From NCBI GenBank assembly GCA_002345575.1, contig DDVX01000012.1, positions 252,788-316,787 of the forward strand: a DNA stretch of 64,000 nucleotides, written 5' to 3'. The notes beneath the pieces were generated by a model that was given only the letters and a program-made list of their open reading frames with translations, had not been told where the DNA came from and did no database searches. Positions within the stretch are counted from its first letter, which is position 1; the number at the start of each line of letters is the position of its first letter. The position numbers and the translations under genes were made by a program. The stretch comes from Stutzerimonas stutzeri (GTDB taxonomy: Bacteria > Pseudomonadota > Gammaproteobacteria > Pseudomonadales > Pseudomonadaceae). Positions 17,267-26,008 of the stretch are shown here, in pieces.

Positions 17267-19024
17267 TTATTGGGGGTGACCCAGGCTGGCGCTGTGACTC
17301 AGCGGAAACAGCAGGTCGATAAAGCGTTCGGCGGTAGGTTGCGGGTGATGATTGGCCAGGCCCACACGCTCGTTGGCTTCGATAAAGACATAGTCGGGCT
17401 GATCCGGCGCCGCGACCAGCAGGTCCAGCCCGACCACCGGAATATCCAGTGCTCGCGCTGCGTGAACAGCGGCTTCAACCAGCAGGGGATGCAGCTGCTC
17501 GGTGACATCTTCGAGGGTGCCGCCAGTGTGCAGGTTGGCGGTACGGCGAACCGTCAGATGCTGGCCGCAGGGCAGGACGCTGTCGTAGTCAAAGCCGGCA
17601 TCCTGCAGGCAACGCAGGGTTTCGTCGTCCATCGGAATGCAGCTTTCACCGCCCGTGGCCGCCTGGCGCCGGCGGCTCTGTGCCTCGATCAGCTTGCCGA
17701 TGCTGTGGTTACCATCGCCGACGACTTCCGCAGGACGACGAATGGCTGCGGCGACCACTTCATAACCGATCACCACGATGCGCAGATCGTGCCCTGGGTG
17801 GAAGCTTTCCAGCAGGACGCGCTGGTCAAATTGGCGCGCACGGACAATGGCCTCTTCGACTTCCTCGGCGGTGCGCAGGTCTACCGAGACGCCGTTGCCC
17901 TGTTCTCCATCTACGGGCTTGACCACCAGGCTGCCGTGTTCATGCAAAAAGGCTGCGTTGTCTTCGGCGGAGCCCGCCAGGCGATGGGCGGGCAGAGTCA
18001 GGCCGGCACGCGCCAAGGTGCGATGGGTCAGACTCTTGTCCTGACACAGCGTCATGCTTACTGCAGAGGTCAGGTCCGATAGCGATTCGCGGCAGCGCAC
18101 ACGCCGGCCGCCTTGAGTGAGGGTGAAGAGGCCGGCTTCGGCATCATCGATACTGACTTCGATGCCGCGCCGGCGTGCCTCGTCGACGATGATCCGGGCG
18201 TAAGGATTGAGCGTGGCTTCAGGAGCTGGGCCTAAGAACAGCGGCTGGTTGAAGCTGTTCTTACGTTTGACGGTGAAGGTTTGCAAGTCACGGAAACCAA
18301 GTTTGGCGTAGAGCGCCTTGGCCTGGTGATTGTCATGCAGCACCGACAGATCCAGATAGGCCAGGCCGCGGCCCATGCACTGTTCGATCAGGTGCCGCAC
18401 CAACGCCTCGCCGACGCCGGGACGTGTGCAGCTGGGGGCGACCGCCAGGCACCAGAGGCTGGAGCCGTGTTCCGGATCGTTGAAGGCTTTATGGTGATTG
18501 ATGCCCATGACACTACCGATGACCTGCCCGCTGTCCTCGTCTTCAGCCAGCCAGTAGACCGGCCCGCCTTCTTCGCGTGGTGTGCAACGCTCGGGGTCGA
18601 CCGGCAGCATGCCGCGTGACTGATAAAGGGAGTTGATGGCCTTCCAGTCCGCTTCGCTTTGCGCGCGGCGAATGCTAAAACCGCGAAATCTACGCCGTGC
18701 CGGTCGGTAGTCGGTGAACCAGATGCGCAGGGTGTCGGAGGGATCGAGAAAGAGTTGTTGCGGCGCATGGGCGAGTACCTGATGCGGCGCGGCGACATAT
18801 AGAGCGATGTCGCGTTCGCCTGCCTGTTCGCCCAGCAGGTCAGCCGCCAGTTCAGCCGGCTCGGCATAGGTGTGGCCGACCAGAATCCGCCCCCAGCCGC
18901 AATGCAGGGTGACCGGGCCGGGTTGTTCGGTCTGTCCATCACCAGCCAGACGCGCCTGCAGCCGCTCGTAGGTTGGTGCCTGGCCGCGCAACAATCGCTG
19001 TCCGTATGCTTGAGACTTCTGCAT
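17267..19024 (-). CDS. N-acetylglutaminylglutamine synthetase (GNAT + ATP-grasp)
   Basis: Bifunctional enzyme making N-acetylglutaminylglutamine, the backbone of the osmolyte NAGGN. A GNAT acetyltransferase domain occupies about residues 115-255 (acetyl-CoA site RPGVGEALV at 201-209; LHDNHQAKALYAKLGF after it), fused to an ATP-grasp ligase domain from about 275 to the end (SLVVKPVDGEQGNGVSVDL, then FIEANERVGLANHHP). The start MQKSQAYGQRL at 19024 has GGGAAG upstream; a longer frame was rejected. It lies 41 bp after asnO. Osmotic induction of the operon is known in P. aeruginosa and Sinorhizobium. Confidence 0.93.
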   Translation of the reverse strand: MQKSQAYGQRLLRGQAPTYERLQARLAGDGQTEQPGPVTLHCGWGRILVGHTYAEPAELAADLLGEQAGERDIALYVAAPHQVLAHAPQQLFLDPSDTLRIWFTDYRPARRRFRGFSIRRAQSEADWKAINSLYQSRGMLPVDPERCTPREEGGPVYWLAEDEDSGQVIGSVMGINHHKAFNDPEHGSSLWCLAVAPSCTRPGVGEALVRHLIEQCMGRGLAYLDLSVLHDNHQAKALYAKLGFRDLQTFTVKRKNSFNQPLFLGPAPEATLNPYARIIVDEARRRGIEVSIDDAEAGLFTLTQGGRRVRCRESLSDLTSAVSMTLCQDKSLTHRTLARAGLTLPAHRLAGSAEDNAAFLHEHGSLVVKPVDGEQGNGVSVDLRTAEEVEEAIVRARQFDQRVLLESFHPGHDLRIVVIGYEVVAAAIRRPAEVVGDGNHSIGKLIEAQSRRRQAATGGESCIPMDDETLRCLQDAGFDYDSVLPCGQHLTVRRTANLHTGGTLEDVTEQLHPLLVEAAVHAARALDIPVVGLDLLVAAPDQPDYVFIEANERVGLANHHPQPTAERFIDLLFPLSHSASLGHPQ

Positions 19025-19065
19025 GTGGCTTCCCTTGTTTGTGATGGTCTCGCGAGCGAGGCGAG

Positions 19066-20838
19066 TCAGAGCCCCTGTTCGCTCAGCCATAGGTTGAGTG
19101 CCGCCAGTTGCCACAGTTTCGAACCGCGCAGAGGCGTCAGTTGGCCATCAGGGTCATTAAATAGTTTGTCGAGCATGGCCGGCTCGTAGAGGCCGCGGTC
19201 CTGGCTTGGGTCGGTGAGCAGCTCGCGTACCCAGTTCAGGGTGACGCCCTGCAGGTGCTTTAGGCCGGGTACCGGGAAATAGCCCTTGGGCCGGTCGATG
19301 ACCTCTGCCGGAATGACCTTGCGTGAGGCTTCCTTAAGGACGTATTTGCCACCGCCGGGGAGCTTGTATTGCGCCGGGATGCGCGCCGAAAGCTCGGCGA
19401 CATTGTGATCGAGAAAAGGCACGCGGGCTTCCAGGCCCCAGGCCATGGTCATGTTGTCCACGCGCTTGACCGGGTCTTCCACCAACATCACGGTGCTGTC
19501 GATACGCAGCGCCTTGTCCACTGCTGCGTCGGCACCGGGATGTGCGAAGTGCTGACGTACGAAGTCGCCGGAGAAATCGCCCTTGACCCACTTCGCCTGC
19601 ATGGTCTCGGCGTATTCCTCGTAGCTACGGTCGCGGAAGGCAGCGAGGTAGGCCGCTGCCGGGTCCTCTGCGCCATCGACTTGGGGATACCAGTGATAGC
19701 CGGCGAACAGCTCGTCGGCGCCCTGGCCGCTCTGAACCACCTTGCAGTGCTTCGATACCTCACGTGACAACAGGTAAAAGGCGATGCAGTCATGGCTGAC
19801 CATCGGCTCGCTCATAGCCTGGAAGGCGGAGGGCAGCTGTTCGAGGATTTCTTTTTCCTGGATACGCAACTGGTGGTGGCGCGTCTGGTAGTGGTTGGCG
19901 ATCAGGTCGGAATACTTGAATTCGTCGCCGCGCTCGCCGCCGGCATCTTCGAAGCCGATGGAAAAGGTCAACAGGTTGTCCGCCGCGCCGGCTTCGCGGA
20001 GCAGGCCGACCAGCAGGCTGGAGTCGACGCCTCCGGAAAGCAGCACCCCCACGTCAACTGCTGCCCGTTGGCGCAACGCCACAGATTTGCGCAGCGCCGC
20101 CAAGGTGCGTTCCTGCCAGTCCTCGAATGTGTAGTTCTGCTCGTCCTCACGGGCGCCAAATGTCAGCTCCCACCAGCGCTGCTGGTGAGACTTGCCGCTG
20201 GCATCGACGCGCATGAAGGTACCTGGCGGCAGCTTCTCGATTCCGGCGATCATCGTGTCCGGGGCTGGCACTACGGCGTGAAAACTCATGTAGTGGTTGA
20301 GCGCCACCGGGTTCAGCACGCCGGCGATATCGCCGCCCTTGAGCAGCGCTGGCAGGCTGGAAGCGAAGCGCAGCCTATCGCCAGTGAGAGACAAGTACAG
20401 CGGCTTAATGCCAAGCCGATCGCGGGCGATGAACAATTCCTGCACATCGCGCTGCCAGATGGCGAAGGCGAACATACCGTTCAGGCGTGGCAACAGGGCC
20501 TCGCCCCAGGCATGAAAGCCCTTGAGCAGCACCTCGGTATCACCTTCGGAAAAGAAGCGATAGCCGAGCCCTTCTAGCTCTGCGCGCAGTTCCGGATAGT
20601 TGTAGATGGCGCCGTTGAAGACCATGGACAGGCCCAGCATCGAATCGATCATCGGCTGGCCCGAGGCCTCGCACAGGTCCATGATCTTCAGCCGCCGATG
20701 ACCCATGGCCATCGGGCCGGCGCTATGAAAGCCGCTTGCGTCGGGGCCGCGAGCGGTCAGGTGTTGAGTGATGCGTTCAATCGCCGCCAGGTCAGCGGGT
20801 CGATTATCGAAACGAAGTTCTCCAGCTATGCCACACAC
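19066..20838 (-). CDS. asnO: N-acetylglutaminylglutamine amidotransferase (asparagine-synthetase type)
   Basis: Amidates the C-terminus of N-acetylglutaminylglutamine to give NAGGN, using glutamine nitrogen. The class-II glutaminase domain (about 1-215) begins with catalytic Cys2 in (M)CGIAGELRF; the synthetase domain carries the ATP pyrophosphatase loop SGGVDSS at 268-274. The true start is GTG 20838: Cys must follow the initiator, and AAGGAA lies six bases upstream, while the open frame continues uselessly to 21108. The protein is 590 residues and heads the three-gene operon. The 178 bp upstream to the LysR gene should hold an osmoregulated promoter. Confidence 0.94.
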   Translation of the reverse strand: MCGIAGELRFDNRPADLAAIERITQHLTARGPDASGFHSAGPMAMGHRRLKIMDLCEASGQPMIDSMLGLSMVFNGAIYNYPELRAELEGLGYRFFSEGDTEVLLKGFHAWGEALLPRLNGMFAFAIWQRDVQELFIARDRLGIKPLYLSLTGDRLRFASSLPALLKGGDIAGVLNPVALNHYMSFHAVVPAPDTMIAGIEKLPPGTFMRVDASGKSHQQRWWELTFGAREDEQNYTFEDWQERTLAALRKSVALRQRAAVDVGVLLSGGVDSSLLVGLLREAGAADNLLTFSIGFEDAGGERGDEFKYSDLIANHYQTRHHQLRIQEKEILEQLPSAFQAMSEPMVSHDCIAFYLLSREVSKHCKVVQSGQGADELFAGYHWYPQVDGAEDPAAAYLAAFRDRSYEEYAETMQAKWVKGDFSGDFVRQHFAHPGADAAVDKALRIDSTVMLVEDPVKRVDNMTMAWGLEARVPFLDHNVAELSARIPAQYKLPGGGKYVLKEASRKVIPAEVIDRPKGYFPVPGLKHLQGVTLNWVRELLTDPSQDRGLYEPAMLDKLFNDPDGQLTPLRGSKLWQLAALNLWLSEQGL

Positions 20839-21016
20839 ATGGAATTCCTTACCGGTTTTGCCGTTCGGGAGTGTGACTGGCAGCCTGAGCGCGAAGTTCA
20901 GGTTTCCAGACGGTGTGTTGCCGAGGGCTCGTTGATTCCTTGGCCCGTCAGCCGTTACAGGGAAACAAAGCCTGGCCTGCCGGTCAAATTTCGAGCAACG
21001 GGCCACGCTGGGCTCA

Positions 21017-21871
21017 CTACAGTCGAAACCCTTCGATGATGTGCTCGGCCAGCGTTTCGCTGGCTTGTGAGCGATTGCGTTCGCTACGCAGCAACATGAT
21101 GCTGGCAAGGGGCAGTTCCGGCATGCCTTCAGCCTTGCCCAGCAGGCGCAGCTCAGGCGGCACCACGCTTTGCAATTGGGCCGAAACTGCCAATCCAGCG
21201 CCGACCACGGCTAGCAACGCTGAGAGGCTGGGGCTGGTATAGGCAACCCGGTAGGCGAGATCCAGACCGTCCAGTGCATTGCACGCCCAGGCCCGGCACA
21301 AACAGTCGGTATTGAACATCGCCAAGGGCATCGGGCGCTGCTCATGGGTGTTGAAACCGGGCGCTTCGGCCCAAACGAAACGCTCGCGCCGCAGCAACTG
21401 GCCGATTTCCGTGCCCGGCTCACGGGTCACGATGGACAAGTCCAGGTCCCGCCGTTGCAGCAGCAGGAACGAGGGTTCGCAGTGAACCTCGACCTGCACC
21501 AGCGGGTAGCTCTGGGCGAAGCGGGAGAGAATCCCAGGCAGAAAACGCATCACATAGTCATCCGGGGTGCCGATGCGCACCGAGCCGACCATGTGCGGCT
21601 CGCGCAGGGTGGTCAGCACCTCGCCGTGCAGCTTGAGAATCCGGCGTGCGTAACCCAGTAGTACCTGCCCTTCAGGCGTCAGCTTCACCTGGCGGCCATC
21701 ACGCTCGAACAGGGAGCGCTGCAGCACATCTTCTTCTAGGCGTTTCATCTGCATGCTGATCGCCGATTGCGTGCGGTTTACTGCCTCCGCCGCACGAGTA
21801 AACCCGCCATGATCGGCAATCGCGACAAAGCTGCGCAGCAGCTCGGCATCAATGCTGGGATAGTTGGCCAT
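21017..21871 (-). CDS. LysR-family transcriptional regulator
   Basis: A 284-residue LysR regulator: winged helix-turn-helix at about residues 8-66 (LLRSFVAIADHGGFTRAAEAVNRTQS is the recognition region), then a periplasmic-binding-protein-like effector domain. Its substrate-domain sequence (VRIGTPDDYVMRFLPGIL) resembles the LrhA/HexA subgroup. It is divergent from a DUF1127 gene (95-bp spacer) and upstream of asnO in the same direction. It may control either; the DUF1127 gene is the more usual target arrangement. Confidence 0.88.
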   Translation of the reverse strand: MANYPSIDAELLRSFVAIADHGGFTRAAEAVNRTQSAISMQMKRLEEDVLQRSLFERDGRQVKLTPEGQVLLGYARRILKLHGEVLTTLREPHMVGSVRIGTPDDYVMRFLPGILSRFAQSYPLVQVEVHCEPSFLLLQRRDLDLSIVTREPGTEIGQLLRRERFVWAEAPGFNTHEQRPMPLAMFNTDCLCRAWACNALDGLDLAYRVAYTSPSLSALLAVVGAGLAVSAQLQSVVPPELRLLGKAEGMPELPLASIMLLRSERNRSQASETLAEHIIEGFRL

Positions 21872-21966
21872 TCATCAATCTCCGAGATGCATGTCATCAG
21901 AAACATTCGTTGGATTGATCGTAATCCCGGCCAGAAACTAGCGCCATCCACTTGGAGGGCATGCAG

Positions 21967-22206
21967 ATGAAAGGTCAAAACGCATTTGTGCAAAGGGCTC
22001 ATTCGTCATCAAGCAGCCTGCAGGCGCTTTCGGTTTTTTTGCGCAGCGCCTGGAGCCAACTGGTGCGCTGGCAAACGCTTTATCATCAGCGTCAGCAGCT
22101 CGCTGCACTCAGCGACGAAATGCTCAAGGACATCGGACGCAGCCGCGCCGATGTCGAGACAGAGGTTAATAAACCGTTCTGGGACGATCCGCTGAACCGC
22201 CGCTGA
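21967..22206 (+). CDS. DUF1127 small basic protein
   Basis: A 79-residue protein with the C-terminal DUF1127 motif (WQTLYHQRQQLAALSDEMLKDIG, then RADVETE and WDDP). Such small Arg-rich proteins act in RNA or phosphate/carbon regulation in alphaproteobacteria; the role in Pseudomonas is unknown. ATG 21967 (MKGQNAF) is preferred because GGAGG is eight bases upstream, while ATG 21961 is too close to it. It lies divergent from the LysR gene and convergent with mnmC, eight bases from its stop. Confidence 0.85.
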   Translation: MKGQNAFVQRAHSSSSSLQALSVFLRSAWSQLVRWQTLYHQRQQLAALSDEMLKDIGRSRADVETEVNKPFWDDPLNRR

Positions 22207-22214
22207 TCAATGAT

Positions 22215-24188
22215 TCATGAAGTACTACGGATCAACTTGCGCAGTAGGAAGCGATTGGGGTGGCAGGCCTCGGCAATGGCGCGGGGTAGTGGCAGCGGCT
22301 CGCCGTCCAGCCAGGCCGCCAGCAGCTCGCCGGCAAGAGGTGTGGTAATCACTCCGCGAGAGCCATGGGCGGTGTTCACGTACAAGCCATCCAGCCAGGG
22401 GCAGGGTGAATCCGGCACCTGGCGGGCGTCTTTGCTCAGTGCCGCATAGGTTTCGGCAAAGGCGGGCGCGTCTGCCAGCGGGCCGATGATCGGCAGATAG
22501 TCGGGGCTGGTGCAGCGCATGGCGACACGCCCCTGTAACTGCTCGAGTGGGAGACGGTCGGCCTGGAGCTTTTCATGCAGATCGCCGGAGATTTCTTCCA
22601 GCATTTCCAGGTTGGCGAGGTGCTCGGCTTCGCTCGGGGTGGGATCGGTATCGGCAAAGTTGAAGCTTGCGCCCAGGGTGTGCAGGCCGTCGCGCTCGGG
22701 AGCCACATAACCCTTGGCGCAGAGTACGGTTTTCAGCGCCGTGCTCTGTTCGGTCATCGGCAGGCCGGTGATCTGCCCGCGAATGCGTTTAAGTGGCAGC
22801 CAGGCGCTCTGCTCAAAACGGGCCACATCGGCGGCGCCGGCGAGGATCGCGACAGGCGCCTCGGCCAAAACCTCGCCGTTTTCGACGGCCTGCCACAACT
22901 TGCCACTACGGCGCAGTTCGATAGGGTGGCTATGGGGGCGCAGTTCGATGGCGGGGTCGTCGCTTAGCCAGCGGCACAGCGCGGGTGGGTGCACCCAGCC
23001 TGCGTCGGGGTAGAACAGCCCGCCGTTGCGCAGCTCGACGCCCGCCCGTTGCTCGGCCTGGGTGCGGTTCAGTTCGTGCAGCAAGGTATTCGGGAAAACG
23101 CCTGCCAGTTCAGCCTGGCGGGCGGCTTCCTTGTTATCAAAGGCAATCTGCAGCACGCCGCAGGCATCCCAGTCCCGGCCCTGCTGCAGATTACGTAGCA
23201 GCCGGCGGGTGTAGCCGAAACCGCTTACGACCAGCTGTGAAAGTGCCGTGCCATGGGCGGAAAGCTTCAGGTAGAGCACGCCCTGGGGATTGCCCGAGCC
23301 TTCTGCAGCGATCTCAGCGTGGCGCTCTAGCAGCGTCACTTTCCAGCCGCGTGCGGCCAGGCTGGCGGCGCTGGCGCAACCGGCCAAACCGGCACCGATC
23401 ACCAGCGCTTTGCGCTGCGCCGGCTTGAATGTGGGGCGGGCAAACCAGGGTTTGCCAGGTTGCGAAACAGGATTGTCGAAGTGGCCCTTCAGGCTTTCAC
23501 GTTTGTGCCCGAAGCCCGGAATGCGTTCGGCCTCGAACCCTGCCGCCAGCAAGCCCCGGCGAACCACGCCAGCGCTGGTGAAGGTTGCCAGGGTCGCGTC
23601 GGCGGCAGACAGACGGGCCAGTTGTGCGAACAGTTCCGGCTGCCACATGTCCGGGTTCTTTGACGGAGCAAAACCATCGAGAAACCAGGCATCGATCTGT
23701 GCGTCCAGGCTGCTCAGACTCTCCAGCGCGTCGCCAACCATCAGCGTCAGGGTGATGCGCCCGAAGCGAAATTGCTGGAAGCCCGGATTCACCGCCACGT
23801 ACTGTTCCAGCAGTTGCCCAGCCAGGCCGTGAAGCTCGGGCCACAAGGCCAGTGCTCGCTGCAGGTCCTCGGGGGTCAGCGGATGCTTTTCTACGCTGAT
23901 GAAATGCAGGAAGCTGCCAGCCGGCGCCTGCTGCTCGAAGAGCCGCCAGGTACAGAGAAAATTGAGTCCCGTGCCGAAGCCCGTTTCGCCGATCACCAGT
24001 CGCTGGCCGTCATGCAGCCCTGCGAAACGCTCGGCCAGTCGGTTCGGCTGCAGGAACACGTGCGCCGTTTCGGCCAACCCCGAGGCGCGAGAAAAGTACA
24101 CATCGCCATAGCGGCGCGATTGCGGCTGGCCGTTTTCGTCCCAGTCGAGTTCGGCGTGCTGCAGAGGCGTCGGGGTGTCGGCGGGCAT
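22215..24188 (-). CDS. mnmC: Bifunctional tRNA mnm5s2U34 biosynthesis protein MnmC
   Basis: Converts cmnm5(s2)U34 to nm5 and then mnm5(s2)U34 in tRNA wobble positions. The N-terminal methyltransferase domain shows its SAM loop GETGFGTGLNFL (about residues 67-78) and the DAWFLDGFAPSKNPDMW active segment. The C-terminal FAD-dependent oxidoreductase domain starts with ALVIGAGLAGCASAASLA near residue 264 and ends with VNTAHGSRGV. The 657-residue length is normal for the fused enzyme. ATG 24188 (MPADTPTPLQHAELDW) has AGGA upstream. It is convergent with the DUF1127 gene. Confidence 0.95.
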   Translation of the reverse strand: MPADTPTPLQHAELDWDENGQPQSRRYGDVYFSRASGLAETAHVFLQPNRLAERFAGLHDGQRLVIGETGFGTGLNFLCTWRLFEQQAPAGSFLHFISVEKHPLTPEDLQRALALWPELHGLAGQLLEQYVAVNPGFQQFRFGRITLTLMVGDALESLSSLDAQIDAWFLDGFAPSKNPDMWQPELFAQLARLSAADATLATFTSAGVVRRGLLAAGFEAERIPGFGHKRESLKGHFDNPVSQPGKPWFARPTFKPAQRKALVIGAGLAGCASAASLAARGWKVTLLERHAEIAAEGSGNPQGVLYLKLSAHGTALSQLVVSGFGYTRRLLRNLQQGRDWDACGVLQIAFDNKEAARQAELAGVFPNTLLHELNRTQAEQRAGVELRNGGLFYPDAGWVHPPALCRWLSDDPAIELRPHSHPIELRRSGKLWQAVENGEVLAEAPVAILAGAADVARFEQSAWLPLKRIRGQITGLPMTEQSTALKTVLCAKGYVAPERDGLHTLGASFNFADTDPTPSEAEHLANLEMLEEISGDLHEKLQADRLPLEQLQGRVAMRCTSPDYLPIIGPLADAPAFAETYAALSKDARQVPDSPCPWLDGLYVNTAHGSRGVITTPLAGELLAAWLDGEPLPLPRAIAEACHPNRFLLRKLIRSTS

Positions 24189-24219
24189 GGTGGTGTCCTG
24201 GAAAACGAGGTGCGCGATT

Positions 24220-24240
24220 CTAGCAGGCTGTTGAAAACTA
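24220..24240. repeat. Isolated terminus of the MITE-like repeat family (copy C)
   Basis: CTAGCAGGCTGTTGAAAACT matches the ends of copies A and B (consensus CTAGCAGG-C/T-nGTTGAAAA). The rest of the element is not recognisable beyond about 24245, so this is a remnant or a solitary end. It lies 32 bp upstream of mnmC. Confidence 0.5.
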
Positions 24241-24399
24241 CCCGCTCTTAGGCGGCGCAAAATCGATGCGGCACGCGTCGTAGCTTGTGGATGTCATAAG
24301 TTACCGGCCACTGCCATCAGTCAATTTCGGACGCCTCGTTTTTGCGACACTGGCCACCCTTTCGGGAAGTACCCGGCAATGAATACTTTGGAGAAGACG

Positions 24400-25893
24400 A
24401 TGTTCGAGTCTGCGGAAATCGGCCACAGCATCGACAAGGCCACCTACGACGCCGAAGTGCCGATCCTGCGCGAAGCCTTGCTCCATGCCCAGAATCGGCT
24501 CCGGGAACAGGCGCGTTTCCCGGTGCTCATCCTGATCAACGGGATCGAAGGGGCGGGCAAGGGCGAGACGATCAAGTTGCTCAGTGAATGGATGGACCCG
24601 CGCCTGATCCGCGTCGACAGCTTCGACGTGCCTACCGACGAGGAGCTGTCGCACCCGCCTGCCTGGCGCTACTGGCGACGTATGCCAGCGAAGGGGCAGA
24701 CCGGCATCTTTTTCGGCAACTGGTACAGCAAAATGCTGGAAGACCGAGTGCACGGACGCACGCGCAAGGTCGATCTGGAACTGGCCATCAGTCGTGCGCA
24801 GCGCCTGGAGCGCATGCTCTGTGACGAAGGTGTGCTGATCTTCAAGTTCTGGTTTCACCTGTCCAAGGACCGCATGCTTCAGCGCCTTGCTTCGCTCAAG
24901 GATGACCCGCTGCACAGCTGGCGCATCAGCCCGCTGGATTGGCAGCAGTCCAAGACTTACGACCGATTCGTGCGCTACGGCGAACTGATCCTGCGGCGCA
25001 GTAGCCGCAATTTCGCACCCTGGTATGTGATCGAGGGAGCTGACGAGCGATACCGCAGCCTGATCGCCGGGCGCCTGTTGCTTGGTGGGCTGAACGCGGC
25101 GCTTGATGCCGTCAGTAGCCCAACGGTGGCGCCGCATACAGCGCCAGTGGAGGCGGACATGAGCCTGAACCGGATCAGCCTGCTCGGCAGCCTGGACCTC
25201 TCGCAGAAGCTGGACAAGGAGGCCTTCAAACAGCAACTAGCCGACGAGCAGGCGCGGCTGTCGCACTTGCTACGTGATAGGCGCCTGCGCAAGCGCGGCG
25301 TACTGGCGCTGTTCGAGGGGCATGATGCGGCAGGGAAGGGCAGCGCCATCCGGCGTATCACCGGCGCGCTGGACCCGCGGCTGTATCGAACCGTGCAGGT
25401 GGCGGCACCCAGTGAGGATGAACGAGCCAAACCATGGCTCTGGCGTTTCTGGCGCGGTGTACCAGCGCGCGGGCAGTTCACGATATTCGATCGCTCTTGG
25501 TACGGGCGGGTGCTGGTCGAGCGGGTCGAGGGTTTCTGTACGCCGGACGAATGGTTGCGGGCTTACAACGAGATCAACGATTTCGAGGAACAGTTGGTCG
25601 AGGCGGGCGTAGTGGTGGTCAAGTTCTGGCTGTCTATCGACAAGGAGACCCAGTTAGAGCGTTTCAAGGAGCGGGAGAACACTCCGCATAAACACTTCAA
25701 AATCACCGAGGAAGACTGGCGCAACCGCGAGAAGTGGGATGACTACAGCAACGCGGTAACCGACATGGTCGATCGCACCAGCACGGAAATCGCGCCCTGG
25801 ACACTGGTGGAAGCCAACGACAAGCGCTTTGCCCGGATCAAGGTCCTGCGCACGCTCAACGAAGCGCTAGAGGCGGCCATTGCAAAGGACTGA
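24400..25893 (+). CDS. pap: Polyphosphate:AMP phosphotransferase (two-domain PPK2 class II)
   Basis: Transfers phosphate from polyphosphate to AMP, giving ADP; two-domain PPK2 enzymes of this length are known from Pseudomonas and Acinetobacter. Both PPK2 domains are visible: the first with Walker-A-like NGIEGAGKGE at about 47-56, the second with EGHDAAGKGS near 308-318, each followed by an RPxxE/lid segment (the second reads AAPSEDERAKPWLWRFW). ATG 24400 (MFESAEIGHSIDK) has GGAG six bases upstream and matches family N-termini; ATG 24379 is an alternative. The protein is 497 residues. Confidence 0.92.
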   Translation: MFESAEIGHSIDKATYDAEVPILREALLHAQNRLREQARFPVLILINGIEGAGKGETIKLLSEWMDPRLIRVDSFDVPTDEELSHPPAWRYWRRMPAKGQTGIFFGNWYSKMLEDRVHGRTRKVDLELAISRAQRLERMLCDEGVLIFKFWFHLSKDRMLQRLASLKDDPLHSWRISPLDWQQSKTYDRFVRYGELILRRSSRNFAPWYVIEGADERYRSLIAGRLLLGGLNAALDAVSSPTVAPHTAPVEADMSLNRISLLGSLDLSQKLDKEAFKQQLADEQARLSHLLRDRRLRKRGVLALFEGHDAAGKGSAIRRITGALDPRLYRTVQVAAPSEDERAKPWLWRFWRGVPARGQFTIFDRSWYGRVLVERVEGFCTPDEWLRAYNEINDFEEQLVEAGVVVVKFWLSIDKETQLERFKERENTPHKHFKITEEDWRNREKWDDYSNAVTDMVDRTSTEIAPWTLVEANDKRFARIKVLRTLNEALEAAIAKD

Positions 25894-25924
25894 GAGCGAG
25901 CGGGGAAAAGCCCTCGCTTTGCCG

Positions 25925-25978
25925 GTGAAGCCGCTCCCGCCGTTCGGCACTCATGGCCGACGGCGGCTGCGGCTTCAC
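25925..25978. terminator. Long imperfect hairpin between convergent genes
   Basis: A 10-bp stem (GTGAAGCCGC / GCGGCTTCAC) continues after a 2x2 mismatch into CCGCCGT/ACGGCGG and, after one bulge, CGGC/GCCG, around a 7-base loop. It lies between the phosphotransferase and fumC stops and can serve either strand. No T-run. Confidence 0.55.
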
Positions 25979-26008
25979 TTCATCATCCCAGCTTTGCTTC
26001 CAGCAGTT

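Noticed and set aside
19025..19114. Upstream extension of the NAGGN synthetase
   Set aside because: The extension lies across the end of asnO and has no ribosome-binding site, while ATG 19024 has a site and gives the family N-terminus.
21872..21966. Inverted ATCAATC / GATTGAT pair in the LysR-DUF1127 spacer as an operator
   Set aside because: The arms are 32 bp apart and do not contain a centred T-N11-A, so the evidence is too weak to list as a site.
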